A stretch of 64,000 nucleotides of DNA from Coffea arabica (GCF_036785885.1 NC_092326.1:43353072-43417071), one strand, 5' to 3'. Shown: positions 35,032 through 47,309, numbered from the stretch's first letter. Notes: generated by a model from the letters alone, not told the origin. Made by a program: numbers and translations.

Positions 35032-37803
35032 CCAAGTCTATTGCAAACTACATGTGCTCGACATACATAAATAATCTAACAAGAAACTAATTCTGGAATT
35101 GGGCTTAGACATGCTTCCTGAGGTTGTAGAGCTTAGCCCGAGATTTAACTGATTCAGCCTTCAGTTAAAACTTAAAACAAAATACAGTTCAGTTCCCGAT
35201 TTGATAAGTTTGCTGAATCGAAAATGTACAAGAGATGTCAATGGAAGCCCTCGCTTGCGGCAATGTTTGTTTTTCTTGGTTTTTTGCCCTTTTTTTTTCT
35301 GCTAGTAATTAATTCTCGTTCTTTTTCACTCCCTCATTTTCAGTAAACTTTGATCAATTTAATTGATTCCTAACCCCTATTGCGTATATGCTTGTACCAA
35401 GTATGTCTTTCCTAATAATTATTCTTTTGTATTAATATTTTTTCCGATGTTTTTTTCCTTTGAAGGTAAATGCACTAGTGACTAAGTAGCTTACAAGAGA
35501 AGTACAAGATATAAGGTGCCTTGCTTCCATCTAGAAAAACATGCAACCTATCTAGTTTACAAGTCTGCTACTACGATTATGCTTGCATCTCCTTTCTACT
35601 GATGCAGCGCCAGCACTATTTGGATACATATGAGAAGTTGGATTTTCCTTCCCCTCTACTAATTCTTTGATTAATCTCACCAGCAAGCATTTCAATCCAT
35701 AAACCATGAAAATTCATATGCCTTCTTGGAAAATCTAGTCTCAACCTCCTCCTTAATAAGAGCTTCTGCATAGAACTTATAACGCCAGTGCGGTACAACC
35801 TGGGAAGGACCATTACTGCTATACCTATTAATTTCGCCAAACCATCAACAGTTGGCTTGAATGTACTAAGAGGAGGTGAAGGCCACCAGATCACAATTTC
35901 TCTATGATGGAGCAAATTGAGAACATGACAATGGCACACCATTGATGAAAATAAACCGTTCGTCTACCATGGAGCCGCGCTTGGTCAATGGTAAATGAAC
36001 AGATAGCATAAATCAGGCAGCCTAACATAGTAAAAGGAAGGTTGATATTCGCCTGGTCTTATATGCACATTTAATAGCATCCCAGCAAATTCTGCTGGAA
36101 ATGACACGCACCACCTCCCCACTTTGCTGTCAATGCATCATAGTACAATCGCCATCAGTCAATGTCAAACTAGCTAGATCCTGCACTACTAGAAGAGGGA
36201 AAAAATCGCAAATGTGTAAATCATGATGCTGGAAGACAAGAAATGGTCATTTGTTTCTTCAGCCCAAAAGAATTGAGATTTTGACATCTGCACAATTCCA
36301 GAAGACATAGTTCGTGATACCTATGAAAACAACATGTTACACTTTTCAGATGCGAGTCTTTTAGCCGATGAAACTTGTTTTCTCAGACAGAAGAATCTAA
36401 GTTAGCCAAGTAGTCAGGGACTTCCCCCGCTATTTGGTTGAGGGTTCAAATTTTGGACTCAACAATTGGGAGTGGGAAGGGTGGGAGGTTAAAAAAAATG
36501 GTTTGGCCTGGAAAAATAACATTATCTTACTTTTTACCACTAGCATTGCAGTTGCCTTGACGTGTATTATGGTCTGCAGTCTGCACTCACTAAAGAAAGG
36601 GTCGAAACCGAAAAACCGAAAAACCGAAAAAACAAAATAATGATAATCATAATAAGATTATAAGAATTAGAAACTTCATTTTGTTTATTCTTTGTTTTAT
36701 AAGAGAACCTCCTCAGTTGAATTCTATTTTACCTCCGTCCTTAGCTAACATGGAGCTGAGAAAAGCGCTGAAATCAGCTCAAATGATGTGAATATTCGTT
36801 CGGAAAAATGGAATAACTGATTGTTGATTCGCTAAAAGAGGAAAAGTGTAAGTTTTAAGTTCTACAAAAGATGTCAGTATCAGTATCAAATGAGGAAGAT
36901 GAACTGAGGTGACTGTGTTTCACAAGACGGATACTACTGTACTACTTACACCTGTTATGCCTTTCACTACTTCCTTAAGCTGATTTGAGCCAAACCAAAA
37001 AAAAAAATTTTTAAATTCTAAATTCAAGACTCTATGAAAGTGCTATATACGTGGCCTCAATTCATTGATTTGAAGACAAATGATGAATCAATATGAAATT
37101 CATTTATTTGGGTTATCATAGATTATTTATAGTTGGAATTTCAATCAATGTGAAGCCTAAAGTTTTTGTACTCCAATTTTAAAAAGTGAAGGGTGGGGGG
37201 GGGGGGGGGGGGGGGGACAGCCACACATGTGTGATTGTGAATGAAGATAAGCAATAAAGAGAGAATTAATTTGGAGGATGAGGAATAAGAAAAAAAAAAA
37301 AAAAGAGCTTCAAAAACAAAAGACAGATTGATTCTAGTGAATGTGGTTTGATGTAAAAGGAAAGTTGGTCTCGTGACTCTTTGTTGTTTGGTAGCATCTT
37401 GTGGTCATGGAAGTCGGAATTGTGTAGTACATGCAGACAACAGATTAAGCCTTTCACGGGTGCATGTATCGATCCATAATAGTGCCCTAAAGCAATTATA
37501 CAATCCTGTGAACCCAAGAGATACTAATTGCAAATAATTTCATAAAACTAACATAATCAGTCCATAATCAGATCTACGATAACTCCCATAAATAATAATC
37601 ATAGTTGTCGTGATTTGTGAACCCCCAAGATACTACATCAACAATGTCATTAGATTAACATGTATAATAATTAGTTAATAATAAACATCCCCAGAAAAAG
37701 AGGTCAATTAAAAACACAAAACTATGCATAACTTCAGTTCTCACCTAAGCCATGTTCGTAGGTATAAGTGAACCTTGAGCTAAACATGTTACTTATAAAC
37801 AAC
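35032..37803. other. Gene-poor region
   Basis: No host gene recognised. It contains the RNase H relic at about 35616-35942, a 22-base G run (37195-37216) and AT-rich sequence. Short frames here carry no motif. Confidence 0.55.
35616..35942 (-). pseudogene. Possible LINE RNase H relic
   Basis: The minus strand encodes a block like I-V-I-W-W-P-S-P-P-L-S-T-F-K-P-T-V-D-G, which fits the start of the RNase H domain at the end of plant LINE polyproteins. The reading frame then shifts. No flanking target duplication was found. Confidence 0.35.
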
Positions 37804-37895
37804 TTTTTTTTTTTTTTTTCCAGTGTAAGCGGGAGGACTCGAATCCGAAACCTCTTACTTACACTCCCTACCCCTGTACCACCCAACCCAACCCT
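37804..37895 (-). mobile_element. tRNA-derived SINE copy or fragment
   Basis: On the minus strand an A-box-like TGGTACAGGGG is followed after about 25 nt by a B-box-like GATTCGAGTCC. The copy ends in a 16-base A tail (T run at 37804-37819). This is the layout of a polymerase III SINE head plus tail. It has no tRNA cloverleaf and no anticodon arm that I can support. Confidence 0.55.
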
Positions 37896-39103
37896 TCCCA
37901 AAAACAACTTAAAAACAACTTAGTATAAGATAACCATGTTTTCAAATAACAAAATTTTTTTTGGTTTTTTGTTTGTTTGTTTGTTTTTTTTTGTTTTTGG
38001 GGGGGGGGGGGGGGGAGCAACTGTTCAAGACTGTGTCTAGTTTTGTAACACAGAAGTAGGAGTAAACCCATAGTTGAGAAATGACATTTGCCCTGTGTAT
38101 TAGTAATATAACATCCATAGAAGTTACCATATATTAGGAACTGAATATCTATCCGTTTGGGCTGTATTCTTTAAGAGTTTTTTTTTTTCTTTTTGCTGAA
38201 AAATATCTATAGTGCTTTAATAAGGTGTGACATATGTGAAATACAGAGGTAGCAAGAGAATATTTTTTATTATTAAAAAAAAAAGAACATTAAAAAAGCT
38301 CAAAAAGAGAATATTTTTTAATAAGGTGTGACATATGTTAAATATTTTTTTATTATTAAAAAAAAGATAATATTTTTAAAAAGCTCAAAAAAGTTTCGAC
38401 AAAAAATAACAATCTAAATAGGACATTAACATTTCCTCTTGCTTGGTTTAGCCATTACAAATTGAACTTGAACGTTCTTAAACTTTTTAAACTGTCTATC
38501 TAAATAGTTATACTTAAGTTGGTAAACTTTTCCAAATCTGTTGGCTGACCATCAAATTGTGTATCATCATATTGTTTAATATATAAAACCGAATTCAGAT
38601 CATACCTTTTTTTATTTAACTATTAGTAAACAAGATCTAGGTAGTTGAACAAATTTGCATATTGGAACTTGAATTTGGTGTCAGAACAGATGCATAAGTA
38701 TAGATTTGTTCATTGTCTCTATGTCATTACATCTTATAAATTTGATGAAATCAGTAGGCTGAGAGCAAGATTTTGTAGGGCTACTGTTGTGAGGAGAGAA
38801 CACCGTAAAATAGAGTTTCTGCCTAATATAATCCCTTTTGATGGGCAAGATTGTACTGCTGCCACGTAAAAGAAATGGAAAGGAAAATACTACCATGACT
38901 ATTATTTGTTTCAATAATATTCAACCCTTAATTGGACACTGAAAATATTATTAACGAGATATATATCTTCTCACCTTTATATCTAGTATGAAGTATGAAA
39001 ATATAAAAAAAAAAATTACAGAATTCTAAGTTAATTAAGGGTCGTTTTCATAAATGTTATGCTGTCTGTCGGCCAAAAAATGTAGTGATGTATGCAAAGG
39101 TTG
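37896..39103. other. Gene-poor region with a local tandem repeat
   Basis: A 17-base G run is at 37999-38015. 38220-38395 holds two diverged copies of a segment containing TAAGGTGTGACATATGT and TTTTTTATTATTAAAAA. No gene seen. Confidence 0.55.
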
Positions 39104-39305
39104 TCCTAATTTGTCACGGGAAATGTAGCGGCTCGTTCTTAAGGCCCACTGATGGCAATTTTCTGTTTTTATCAGGAGTTCTTGAATTCGTTGCTCTTTT
39201 TTTTTTTTTTGAATTGAAGAAGAGGTTTCTACAATTAAAATAGATCTAAACTCTCAACTGAGTAGTTTTCTATGGGAAAAGGCTGCTTTGATTATACTTA
39301 TTTTC
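39104..39305. repeat. Direct repeat, left copy
   Basis: Matches 39702-39908 at roughly 85-90 percent by eye. Both begin TCCTAATTTGTCACGGGAAA and end GATTATACTTATTTT. The 396 bp between them holds a SINE broken by a LINE tail. Confidence 0.8.
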
Positions 39306-39344
39306 ATATATGAGTATATCAATTGTATCTAGGAAAGGATCGAT

Positions 39345-39680
39345 TAAGTGGTATAGAGGCAGAGAGTATAAGTGAGATGTTCCGGATTCAAAACCTCTTT
39401 TTTTTTTTTTTTTGGCTAACCCCGACAACCGAGAGGGACGCTACCTCCACTATTATTGATAGTGGAAACCAGAGTACAGAAAGAAGATCAGAGTACAGAA
39501 GATCGAGAATTAGGAGTTTCGCACCTTCCTAAGGAAAGGCAACCCCATGCTGTCGAGTCTAACTCCTCCACGGGCCAGCCGCGACCAGTCACTCCAGTGC
39601 TCATAGAGCTGAACAGTTTGACGAGGGTGAGCTACCCCTACATTAGCCAAAACCTCTACTTACATCTTACCTAAAAACAA
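39345..39680 (+). mobile_element. SINE copy split by a LINE insertion
   Basis: The left part 39345-39398 has A-box-like TGGTATAGAGG and B-box-like GGATTCAAAACC. It continues at 39658-39680 (ACTTACATCTTACC), in line with the SINE at 37804-37895 read on its own strand. The split is caused by the insertion at 39399-39647. Confidence 0.5.
39399..39647 (-). mobile_element. 5'-truncated LINE tail insertion in a SINE
   Basis: A 10-bp target duplication CAAAACCTCT (39389-39398 and 39648-39657) flanks a 249-bp insert. The insert begins with a T run, the poly(A) tail of a minus-strand copy. No coding domain was recognised in it. Confidence 0.75.
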
Positions 39681-39701
39681 AGAAAGTACATCAGTTTTAG
39701 T

Positions 39702-39908
39702 CCTAATTTGTCACGGGAAATGTAGCGGCTCGTTCTTAAGGTCCACTCATGACAATTTTCGGTTTTTGTGAGGATTGAGGAGTTCTTGAATTCGTTGCTC
39801 TTTTTTTTTTTTCTTGAATTAAAGAAAAGATTTCTCCAATTAAAATAGGTCTAGACTCTCAAGTGAGTTGTTTTCTAGGGAACAAGGCTACGTTGATTAT
39901 ACTTATTT
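39702..39908. repeat. Direct repeat, right copy
   Basis: See 39104-39305. A short segmental duplication that now encloses nested retroposons. Confidence 0.8.
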
Positions 39909-41266
39909 TTTGTCTCTGAAGATTCGGTGTCAACCTGTCTTCTTCAGGTGGTCCTTAAGAGCTGCAGTTTTCCATTTTTCTTAGTATAAGCTTTTCATTG
40001 TTCCTTCATTTTTGTTAATCCAGCCTTCTTCTTAATTCCCTTTTGGAAATTAAGTCCAAATAAGTTTTCACGAGGAGCACTTTCTACTTTTTAGGCAGCC
40101 TTTGCATGACAAGAATTTACTTCATTATCAAAGTAAGAGACGCTCGTGAAGTGACAAATTATTGTATTGGAATAAGCTCTAAGACAACTCACCTGTAGGT
40201 TAAAGCCACGTGCTTGCATGATAGTGGTTTTCATTATTTTATTTTATTTTCAAGAACATACAATGGACTTCATTACGTTTCAGCAAATATTTACAGATGT
40301 GCCCCCCATCAAATGGAAATTCTTTTGATCATATGCATCCTTTTTTAAGAAAGACAAACACAAAAAATTTCACATTATATAATATTCGTGCCTTTCTATG
40401 AGGGCCTTTGATCGTCCTTTGCACCAAAAAAGGAGAAATCACTTAGAACTATAACTCCATGCCATGAAACCTACCAGTTGATGCATGAGCGAGCTTTAAA
40501 CGGATAAAAGGTTCAAGCAACCCTGTCTATACATAACATCACCAAATCTACCTCGACAGAGAAAGCATGAGAAGAAATAATAATCTGCCAACCTTTAATT
40601 ATGAGAAGCAATTTTCGAGCAAGGAAAAATAGAAGAATATATGGGGGCGATTATCAAAATATCTAGCAATCTCCAGAAATCATCACTGAGAAGAAGCTCT
40701 ATCAAATGGTAATCGCATTAAGAGCCCCAACAATAAACACGCCACCACAACAAAGCCAACAGCCAAAAAACATAATCAATCATATCAACTTATAGGAGCA
40801 ATACTTTGAAAAAAGGTAACCCAAAAGACTAATGTACAAGTCAACAGTCTCCCAGTGCAGTTCCAATCCTGGCAACAAAATATTGTCTTAGAACTCTTAC
40901 CTAAGTTCTTTAAGTCTCCTGCTAGAGAATCCGTGACTATCTTAGTAATACATTTGATTTCATTGATAAAGAAAAATGCCACCTTCCCATATAGTAGTAA
41001 TTAAAAAAATACACAATTTTGCAGGATTGAATGGTAGAAGCGGAATCTATTTCCTGTTTGAATCCTTTGGGAGTATCAACTCAATTTAGAAACTTGTGAC
41101 CCTCAAAAACAGAGTTACAACCGATAAACTAAAGCAGGCAAGAAGCAGATTGATAACGCAAGTATTCAATTTCTTAATTAATACAACAAGCAAATGCATC
41201 ATTAAAAAAGGAAGACACTATTTTTTAAAGAAAAAAAAATTAACAAGTCCCAGGAGAATCGAATAC
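39909..41266. other. Intergenic, or introns of the minus-strand gene candidate
   Basis: No exon with a recognisable domain was found to the left of the candidate first exon at 41267-41602. If that gene is real, its remaining exons should lie here or further left. Confidence 0.4.
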
Positions 41267-41602
41267 CTTTTGTTGCTGTGGTAGCGATTTGACATCTTTT
41301 CTAAAAAAGTTGACTTTCTCCGTCGACCCATCTGGCCTATCAACAGATGCAGAAGACAGATTATGGGTACAATGGTCGGCAGTGTCAGCAGATTTCGAAG
41401 AAATAGCGAAAGAATTAGAAGATGAGTGTTGGTAGTTGCAGGAAAACGAGTTGACCCGGGAAGAGTCGGGGAGGAAGTAAGTCAGTCTGTTGAAATGGGC
41501 GGCGGGAATGGTGGTGCTGAGTCGGGGGGGTTGGGGGAGGAAAGTGATGCGTTTAAGGTGAAATTTAGATGGAATCGGGTTATAACAGAGAAGCTTCTCC
41601 AT
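41267..41602 (-). CDS. Candidate first exon of an unrecognised, possibly plastid-targeted protein
   Basis: ATG at 41602 opens 112 codons to a good donor (AAAG|GTATTC at 41267|41266). The peptide begins MEKLLCYNPIPSKFHLKR and is rich in Ser, Thr, Arg and Pro with almost no acidic residues for about 50 positions, as plastid transit peptides are. It then becomes mixed (SVDRPDGSTEKVNFFRKDV). I do not recognise the family. The GC content is higher than its surroundings. No second exon was identified, so it may be a truncated gene or a retained gene fragment. Confidence 0.3.
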
Positions 41603-41924
41603 CGTAATTAGGCCCCCGCCGCCCGAATCTTCTGCCTTACGAAAAACTAGGGTGGGTGGCAGAGCAGAGAAGAGAGGGTTTAGACTTTAGAGGACAGAGA
41701 AGAATTGCAGCAGGAGAGGGAGAGGGAGAGGGAGAGACGGAGCAGTTGAAGATAAAGTTGGCCAATACCTACGCTACTGTCTCGATTGTTAACTGTAACT
41801 GTGAACATTTAAAAGAAAAAAAAAAACTTTTTTCCGGTAAAGTTAGTTTTCTTTTACTCTTTTTGTTTGAGCAAATTAAATTGAATAGGCCAACAAGTTA
41901 CCTTAGAACTAGAAAATGAATCAA

Positions 41925-42565
41925 ACTATTTGATTTTCAAAGTTTGATTAGAAATCGTTTGAGTTTGTTTTACCAGTTAGTCAATTTAAACTTGAACAGC
42001 ATTTTATGTTCGATATCATTCAAAATTGATAAAGAATTCATTCAATTCTATTCGACGAACAAGTTAAATTTGAATAAAATTTCAAACTCTTTAAAATAAT
42101 CAAACAATAAACAAGTCAAATTTAAATAAAATTTTAAATTCATTAAAATAGTCAAACAAACTTAAACACTTTGGGTGTTCGGCTTGATTAGATTCGTTTG
42201 CACCTTTAGTTGCCCTGAGTTTTTGTTTTGACGAAATTCAATTAGATAGTAGCCTGAACAAACAAATTCATAGAAGATTAGGGATACATCACTTGAACTT
42301 TGATTCTATGACGAGCCCAATCAAGCCGGACACCCTAGTGTTCAAACTTGTTCGATTATTTTAAGAAACTTGAAATTTTGTTCAAATTTGTCTTATTTAT
42401 TTATCGAATCAAGTTTGAACAAACTTTTTGTCGACTTTAATTGTTATCAAACATAAAATACTATTCCAATTTAGATTGACTGGTCGGCAAATCAGGTTCA
42501 AATAAGTTTGTATCAAATCAAACTTGATTTGAATATCAAGTAGTTTGGTTCATCTTTCAGCGCTA
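41925..42565. repeat. Large inverted repeat of a hAT-like MITE family
   Basis: The left arm (about 41925-42212) and right arm (about 42305-42565) are inverted copies, with roughly 75-80 percent match by eye, around a spacer of about 95 bp. Shared blocks include GGTGTTCGGCTTGATTAGA / CAATCAAGCCGGACACC. The same sequence occurs at 28884-29010. It is either two tail-to-tail insertions or one long foldback element. Confidence 0.6.
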
Positions 42566-42749
42566 TTTGATTCAAAGTGAAAGCTAAAAAAATATGTTAC
42601 TAACTAAGTGGTCAACAAATAATAATAAAAAGAAAAGTAGGTTAAAAGTTCACATTACTTGAATAAAATGATAGTATGAAACTTGAGTAAATTATATTAA
42701 TAGACACTTGTACATTAAGTATTAGAATGCTTCACTTTTTATATTTACA

Positions 42750-43070
42750 GGAGACGGGAAGCTGTGACGTGGGAATTGGAATAGTAGCAGGAGGTGGCAA
42801 CAAGCAAGTGCTAGCTCAATGGGCTCTCGAGGGAGTTAGTGCAGGCAGCAACCTCATGAACCAAGCAGTGGCCATTAAGCTAGCATCATGCAAGGCAAGA
42901 AAATAACAATGGCAGAAGATCGAGGCTAGTGTTCCACATCAGCAACTACTGAAGATGCTAAGGGCCAGCAAGTTCAAAGACATGAGACTGTGCTTTCCAC
43001 TCAGAGGACATCCGAAATTTATGCTCCATGTTTACGGAATGCTCATCTGTTTTGTCCACTGATGGAATTA
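42750..43070 (+). pseudogene. LINE RNase H relic
   Basis: The + strand reads G-I-G-I-V-A-G-G-G-N-K-Q-V-L-A-Q-W-A-L then NQAVAIKLASCKARK and WQKIEASVPHQQLLKML. These are the A-region and the conserved E-A-x-A-I-x-x-A-L block of the RNase H domain of plant LINEs, with the key Glu replaced and an in-frame stop. No flanking duplication was found. Confidence 0.5.
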
Positions 43071-44482
43071 AAGCTAGACCTCTGATTATATTAGTAGTCA
43101 TGCATTATGATTATCTTTTGATGAAGAGTGGCTTCACCCTCAATGTCAAGGTGCACTTGTATAGTTAATCTGAGCCTTTGCTCACCAATTATACAGTTTA
43201 CCTAACATTAATAAAATTATACTTATCGTTTCTGTAAAACGAATGACAAATGAATATTAGTATTAGGACAAGAGGTAGTAGCGTCCCCTACCTGATCTTT
43301 CATATTTTTTTTCGATACGATAATTTTTTTATTCTACTCTTATTCTTACTGTATACTAAAGGAGAGGAGATGGATCCAAATGGATTAAGGGAGAATCCGG
43401 AGAGAACTGAATTAACACCGAACCAAACGGGTGCCTTTGCATCCGCCGATGAAACTTTTAAAAAATCCTGGAGATGAATACAAGTCAAGGGATTCAATTC
43501 CTTGACCTGCACCCAATGAGAGTCTTAAGACTCTCTCGAGTGACCAAACTACTCTAAAGTTAGTTAGTTTACTCCACCTTCCACTTAAATTATCCCCTCC
43601 CCCTAACTCCTATTCCCTCCACCACCGTATTGCCATTTCTGCACACAGATGCGGCCTCTCTTGTATTGACAACAAGAAGTACTGCCTTATGACAATCAAT
43701 AGCACGTTGGCCACCATCAAAGATTTTAACTCTATCAATCTAGTTTGATAGTGGTTCAGTCCTCAGAGTAGATTTTAACTCCTGTAGGCCATGTTAGACC
43801 CTTCCCCTTAGTGTAGGCTAGAATAGGAGTAGTTCTAAGTGTAGAGTAGAACAACTAACCCAAAAAAAAACCCCTATCCTATGACATAATTAATTACGTA
43901 CACATAGTTAGTACTATGTAGGCATAGTTGGGCTCTCTCCTTAAAATAGGTTAGAGTAGAAGTATGAATAGGTATAGGGTAGATAAATGATGATTGACAA
44001 AAAAAAAAAAAAAAAAAACTACCGTATGACATAATTAATTACATACATATAATTAGCACTAGTATTAGTTATCTTGATTAGCTTAACTCTTCGGAATACA
44101 TGTTGAATCTTACTATGTTTTCTACTTTCTGGTCAATTTCGAACAAATTCTAAATAGCAAAATAATGGTGGGTTAGTACTAGTACTTTCTAATCAATAGT
44201 ATAGCACTTTTGTTTATTGTAGTTAAAAAATATGTTAATGATGCTGACACATCAATGTGTATAAGTATAGCACTTTTTTTTTTTAATGTATTATCCAAAC
44301 AAAATGTTATCTTCTTTTCTACTATTTAGAGCGCCTGCGGAATGGATTGGGTTTGGCCCGACCGTGGAGGTAGCCAGGCAGGACTTTGAATCCATCGACG
44401 GTGTGGACTGTCGTATGCATACGGGCCTGGCTCCACCACACTAGACTAGACCACCGGTATTCACCAGAGCAAGCCTGCCTTT
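43071..44482. other. Gene-poor region with retroposon tails
   Basis: Two similar segments end in A-runs (43861-43869 and 43999-44019). Each is followed by a copy of the flank TATGACATAATTAATTAC (43881-43898 and 44026-44043), which looks like a target duplication around a retroposed insert. No gene seen. Confidence 0.5.
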
Positions 44483-44495
44483 CCATGGCTCTACC

Positions 44496-44565
44496 TTTTT
44501 TTTTTTTTTTTTTTTTTTGACGGAAGCTAGAATTATAAATCTAATCTCAGAAGAAACCTCAAAAG
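44496..44565 (-). mobile_element. Very short LINE tail insertion
   Basis: A perfect 13-bp target duplication CCATGGCTCTACC (44483-44495 and 44566-44578) flanks only 70 bp: about 23 T followed by 47 bp. It is an extreme 5'-truncated LINE copy on the minus strand. Confidence 0.8.
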
Positions 44566-44710
44566 CCATGGCTCTACCACCAGAGCATATTTTTGTCTGT
44601 CAGTCTTGGGACAGTCCTCCAACTCTCGTCAGTTCAGTCATTGACCATCGGCTTCATGGAACCAAAGCATCGGGCAGATTACAATACATGCAGAGATTGC
44701 TCGGACATTG

Positions 44711-44875
44711 GGTTTGTTTGGATTGTGAATTATTAGAGATATTTTTACTGTAGCATTTTTTGTAATGTGATATATGTGAGATGAAAAGGTAATTGGGAAG
44801 ATAAAAAGGTGCGTTGAAAATTGTAATGATGATGTAAGCAAATATATTTTGACAAATAAACAGCAATCCAAACAA
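44711..44875. mobile_element. 165-bp MITE
   Basis: Terminal inverted repeats GGTTTGTTTGGATTG and CAATCCAAACAA, with a possible duplication ACATTG on both sides (44705-44710, 44876-44881). The same terminal GTTTGGA theme occurs at 62885-63038. Confidence 0.6.
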
Positions 44876-44881
44876 ACATTG

Positions 44882-46905
44882 ATACACAAGTTTTCGAGCA
44901 AATACCGAAAATAATCACTACACTCCATTTTTTTTTTATCGATTTGTGTATTGCGTTATGCACGTAATGTAATATATTGAGGAAATTTATTTATAACTTG
45001 TGTATAGTGCAAAAATTAAAGATGGAGCCTAGCTACTCTAAATGTAAATGTGGCTTATTTGCATCATGTGGAAGAATTTGTGCTTTATTTTTTTAAAAGG
45101 AATTTTCCTTCTATTTGGGATTTAAGGAAAAAGAAACATCAAAAAATATATTTCTACAATCATAAAAGAGATCTTGCATTAAAGATAATTTCTTTCATAG
45201 TATTATAATCAAAGAAAAAGTCTAGCAACTGTAAGTGTACATATAACCTTATTTTTTTTCCTTAGATTTTTATTTATTTATGGAAAATAGAAATATCAAA
45301 AAAAAATTTGTGGTAAAAAATGAATCAGAGACAATCAGTTTTATAGTATTAAAATCAAAGAAAAAGCCTGCAAACTGTAAGTGTAAAATGCAGCCTTATT
45401 TATTTAGAAAGTAAATATAACTATATCATGCGTTTGTTAATTTGTATTTAGTTTTCTCTATTTGTTTGGGATTCAGAGAAAAAAAAATCTGCCAAAACTT
45501 AGACTTTGGCTCTGAAAAGAAAATGTATGAAAGAAATAAAACTCTTTTTTTATTTTGTTTTATCAAATTATTTTTTTTATTATCAACTCTCAGTTGTTGG
45601 ATTTGAATTTATCAATTGTTCTCCTCTAAGTTACTGTTAAATTGCTAACTTTGTGATGCATTTTGCTAGAGTTTAAAACCTTTGATGGTTAATTTTTTTT
45701 TTTTTTTAGATATTGTCCTTGATTTTTCTCTTCTTTCTGCACAAGCCAAAGTACACATCAAGTCTCATGGTTCTACTGCCTTCAATTATGTAATGTGATT
45801 GGATGTTTGCTTTTTCCTTCAACGGTAGATTGTACCGTGTAAATATCTCAATCATTTGATCAGTTATTGCCTGTACTTTCATTATACCTCGAACATTAGA
45901 TTAACAGCATAAAGTAGTTGGTTGATTTACTTTCCATTGACTATCTTTTCGGATAACCTTGATTTCCACCAAAAATGTCATATTTAAATGATTTGTTTCT
46001 AAAAAATTCAGACGAGTGTACTGTATACCCGTCTAGTTCGATGGTAGTTCAATCCCCTCCAAGTTATTCCTGGATCTCTTTAGGTCCGCCCCCTCCTCCT
46101 TAGTATAGAATAGATCAGATTTATCGTTTTCGAAAAAAAAAAAAAAAGACTCTCTTTTCAGATGCAGATCTTTAACATAGCCACAGTAAAGCTTAAAAGC
46201 TTTCTTACTTTTCTCTCTTCTCATTTCCATGGAACAGGAACGAAAGTTTTGAAGTTTCTCATCTTTTTTCTTGCTTGGAAAAATTTTATTGGCATCGTTC
46301 ATATGTTACTATACTTATTCAGCCATTTGTTGACATGCAAGCGGATTTTTTTATTCTCAAATGTTTGATGCCTCAGTTTTGTAGAATTCAGTTCAGTCTT
46401 GGCCCGTTGAGTTTTCTAACTACTCTATGCAAGGCTTGTGATACTACTTGAAACTTGCCTGTTTATTCTTCGATCATATGTTCCTTTGGCAGTTCTTTTT
46501 AATGGAGTTGGTTATTGGTCAGCTATGGTTTGATACCTTTGATTCTAAACAGTTTGGCCATAATTGAAAAACGATGTCTGAGCTTTAACAAGCATCATCG
46601 TCATGTATGTTTCCTGCACTTCTGACTTTTAGCTTTAGCCAAAAAGTTGGAGAAAATCTTGGCAGGCTATTTAAGCTACTTTTTTCGATGTTGTTCTTTC
46701 TTATTGCTTTATCTCGCTTTGAAGTTAGTTGCTTTCCATATTTCTTGGCTAAAAACTGCTCATGTTAGCTCTTTTAATCACGATCAACAACCTTCCTTAG
46801 ACATCACAAGCAATGCCTTCATGTCCAAATCGGCACATCTGACTTTATTTTCAAATGAATGTGAGAGTTATTATGTAGGGGAAAAAAAAAACGATGGGCG
46901 GCAAG
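44882..46905. other. AT-rich gene-poor region
   Basis: Many A and T runs, plus a retroposon-like A tail at 46133-46147. No gene or complete element was recognised. Confidence 0.5.
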
Positions 46906-47301
46906 TAGGGCTGCAAACGAGCCGAGCCGAGTCGAGTTTTGAGCTAATCGAGCCGAGTCTCGACTAAATTTTACCAAACTCGAGCTCGAACTCGAGTTCG
47001 ACGAGCCGGCAAATTTCGAGCTCGAGCTCAACTCGAATTAAGTCGAGCCGAGCTCGAGCTCGAAAAAAAATAAAAAATAATTATTTTATTTTAAAAAAAA
47101 TAAATAAAATAATATTTTTTTCTTAATAAATAATAAAATATTAAGGATATATACGTAATTTTACTATAAAAATAAAAAATAAAAAAAATAAATATATAAT
47201 ATACGTAATTTTATTATTAAATAAATAAATAAATATATATATATATATATACCCAAGCTCGCGAGCCGGCTCGCGAGCGGCTCGATTCGTTTGCAACTCT
47301 A
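46906..47301. mobile_element. hAT-type MITE with GAGCTCG-rich ends
   Basis: 396 bp. The terminal inverted repeats are TAGGGCTGCAAACGAGCCGA on the left and, reading inward from the right, TAGAGTTGCAAACGAATCGA. A perfect 8-bp target duplication GCGGCAAG lies at 46898-46905 and 47302-47309; eight bases is the hAT signature. The subterminal region is packed with CGAGCTCGAGC motifs, and the centre is A/T only. Confidence 0.9.
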
Positions 47302-47309
47302 GCGGCAAG

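Noticed and set aside
37820-37895. A tRNA gene
   Set aside because: A- and B-box-like motifs are present, but no cloverleaf or anticodon arm can be drawn, and the A tail fits a SINE.
37195-38015. G runs of 22 and 17 bases as regulatory G-quadruplexes
   Set aside because: Pure homopolymers prone to sequencing error, with no gene nearby; not supported as regulatory.
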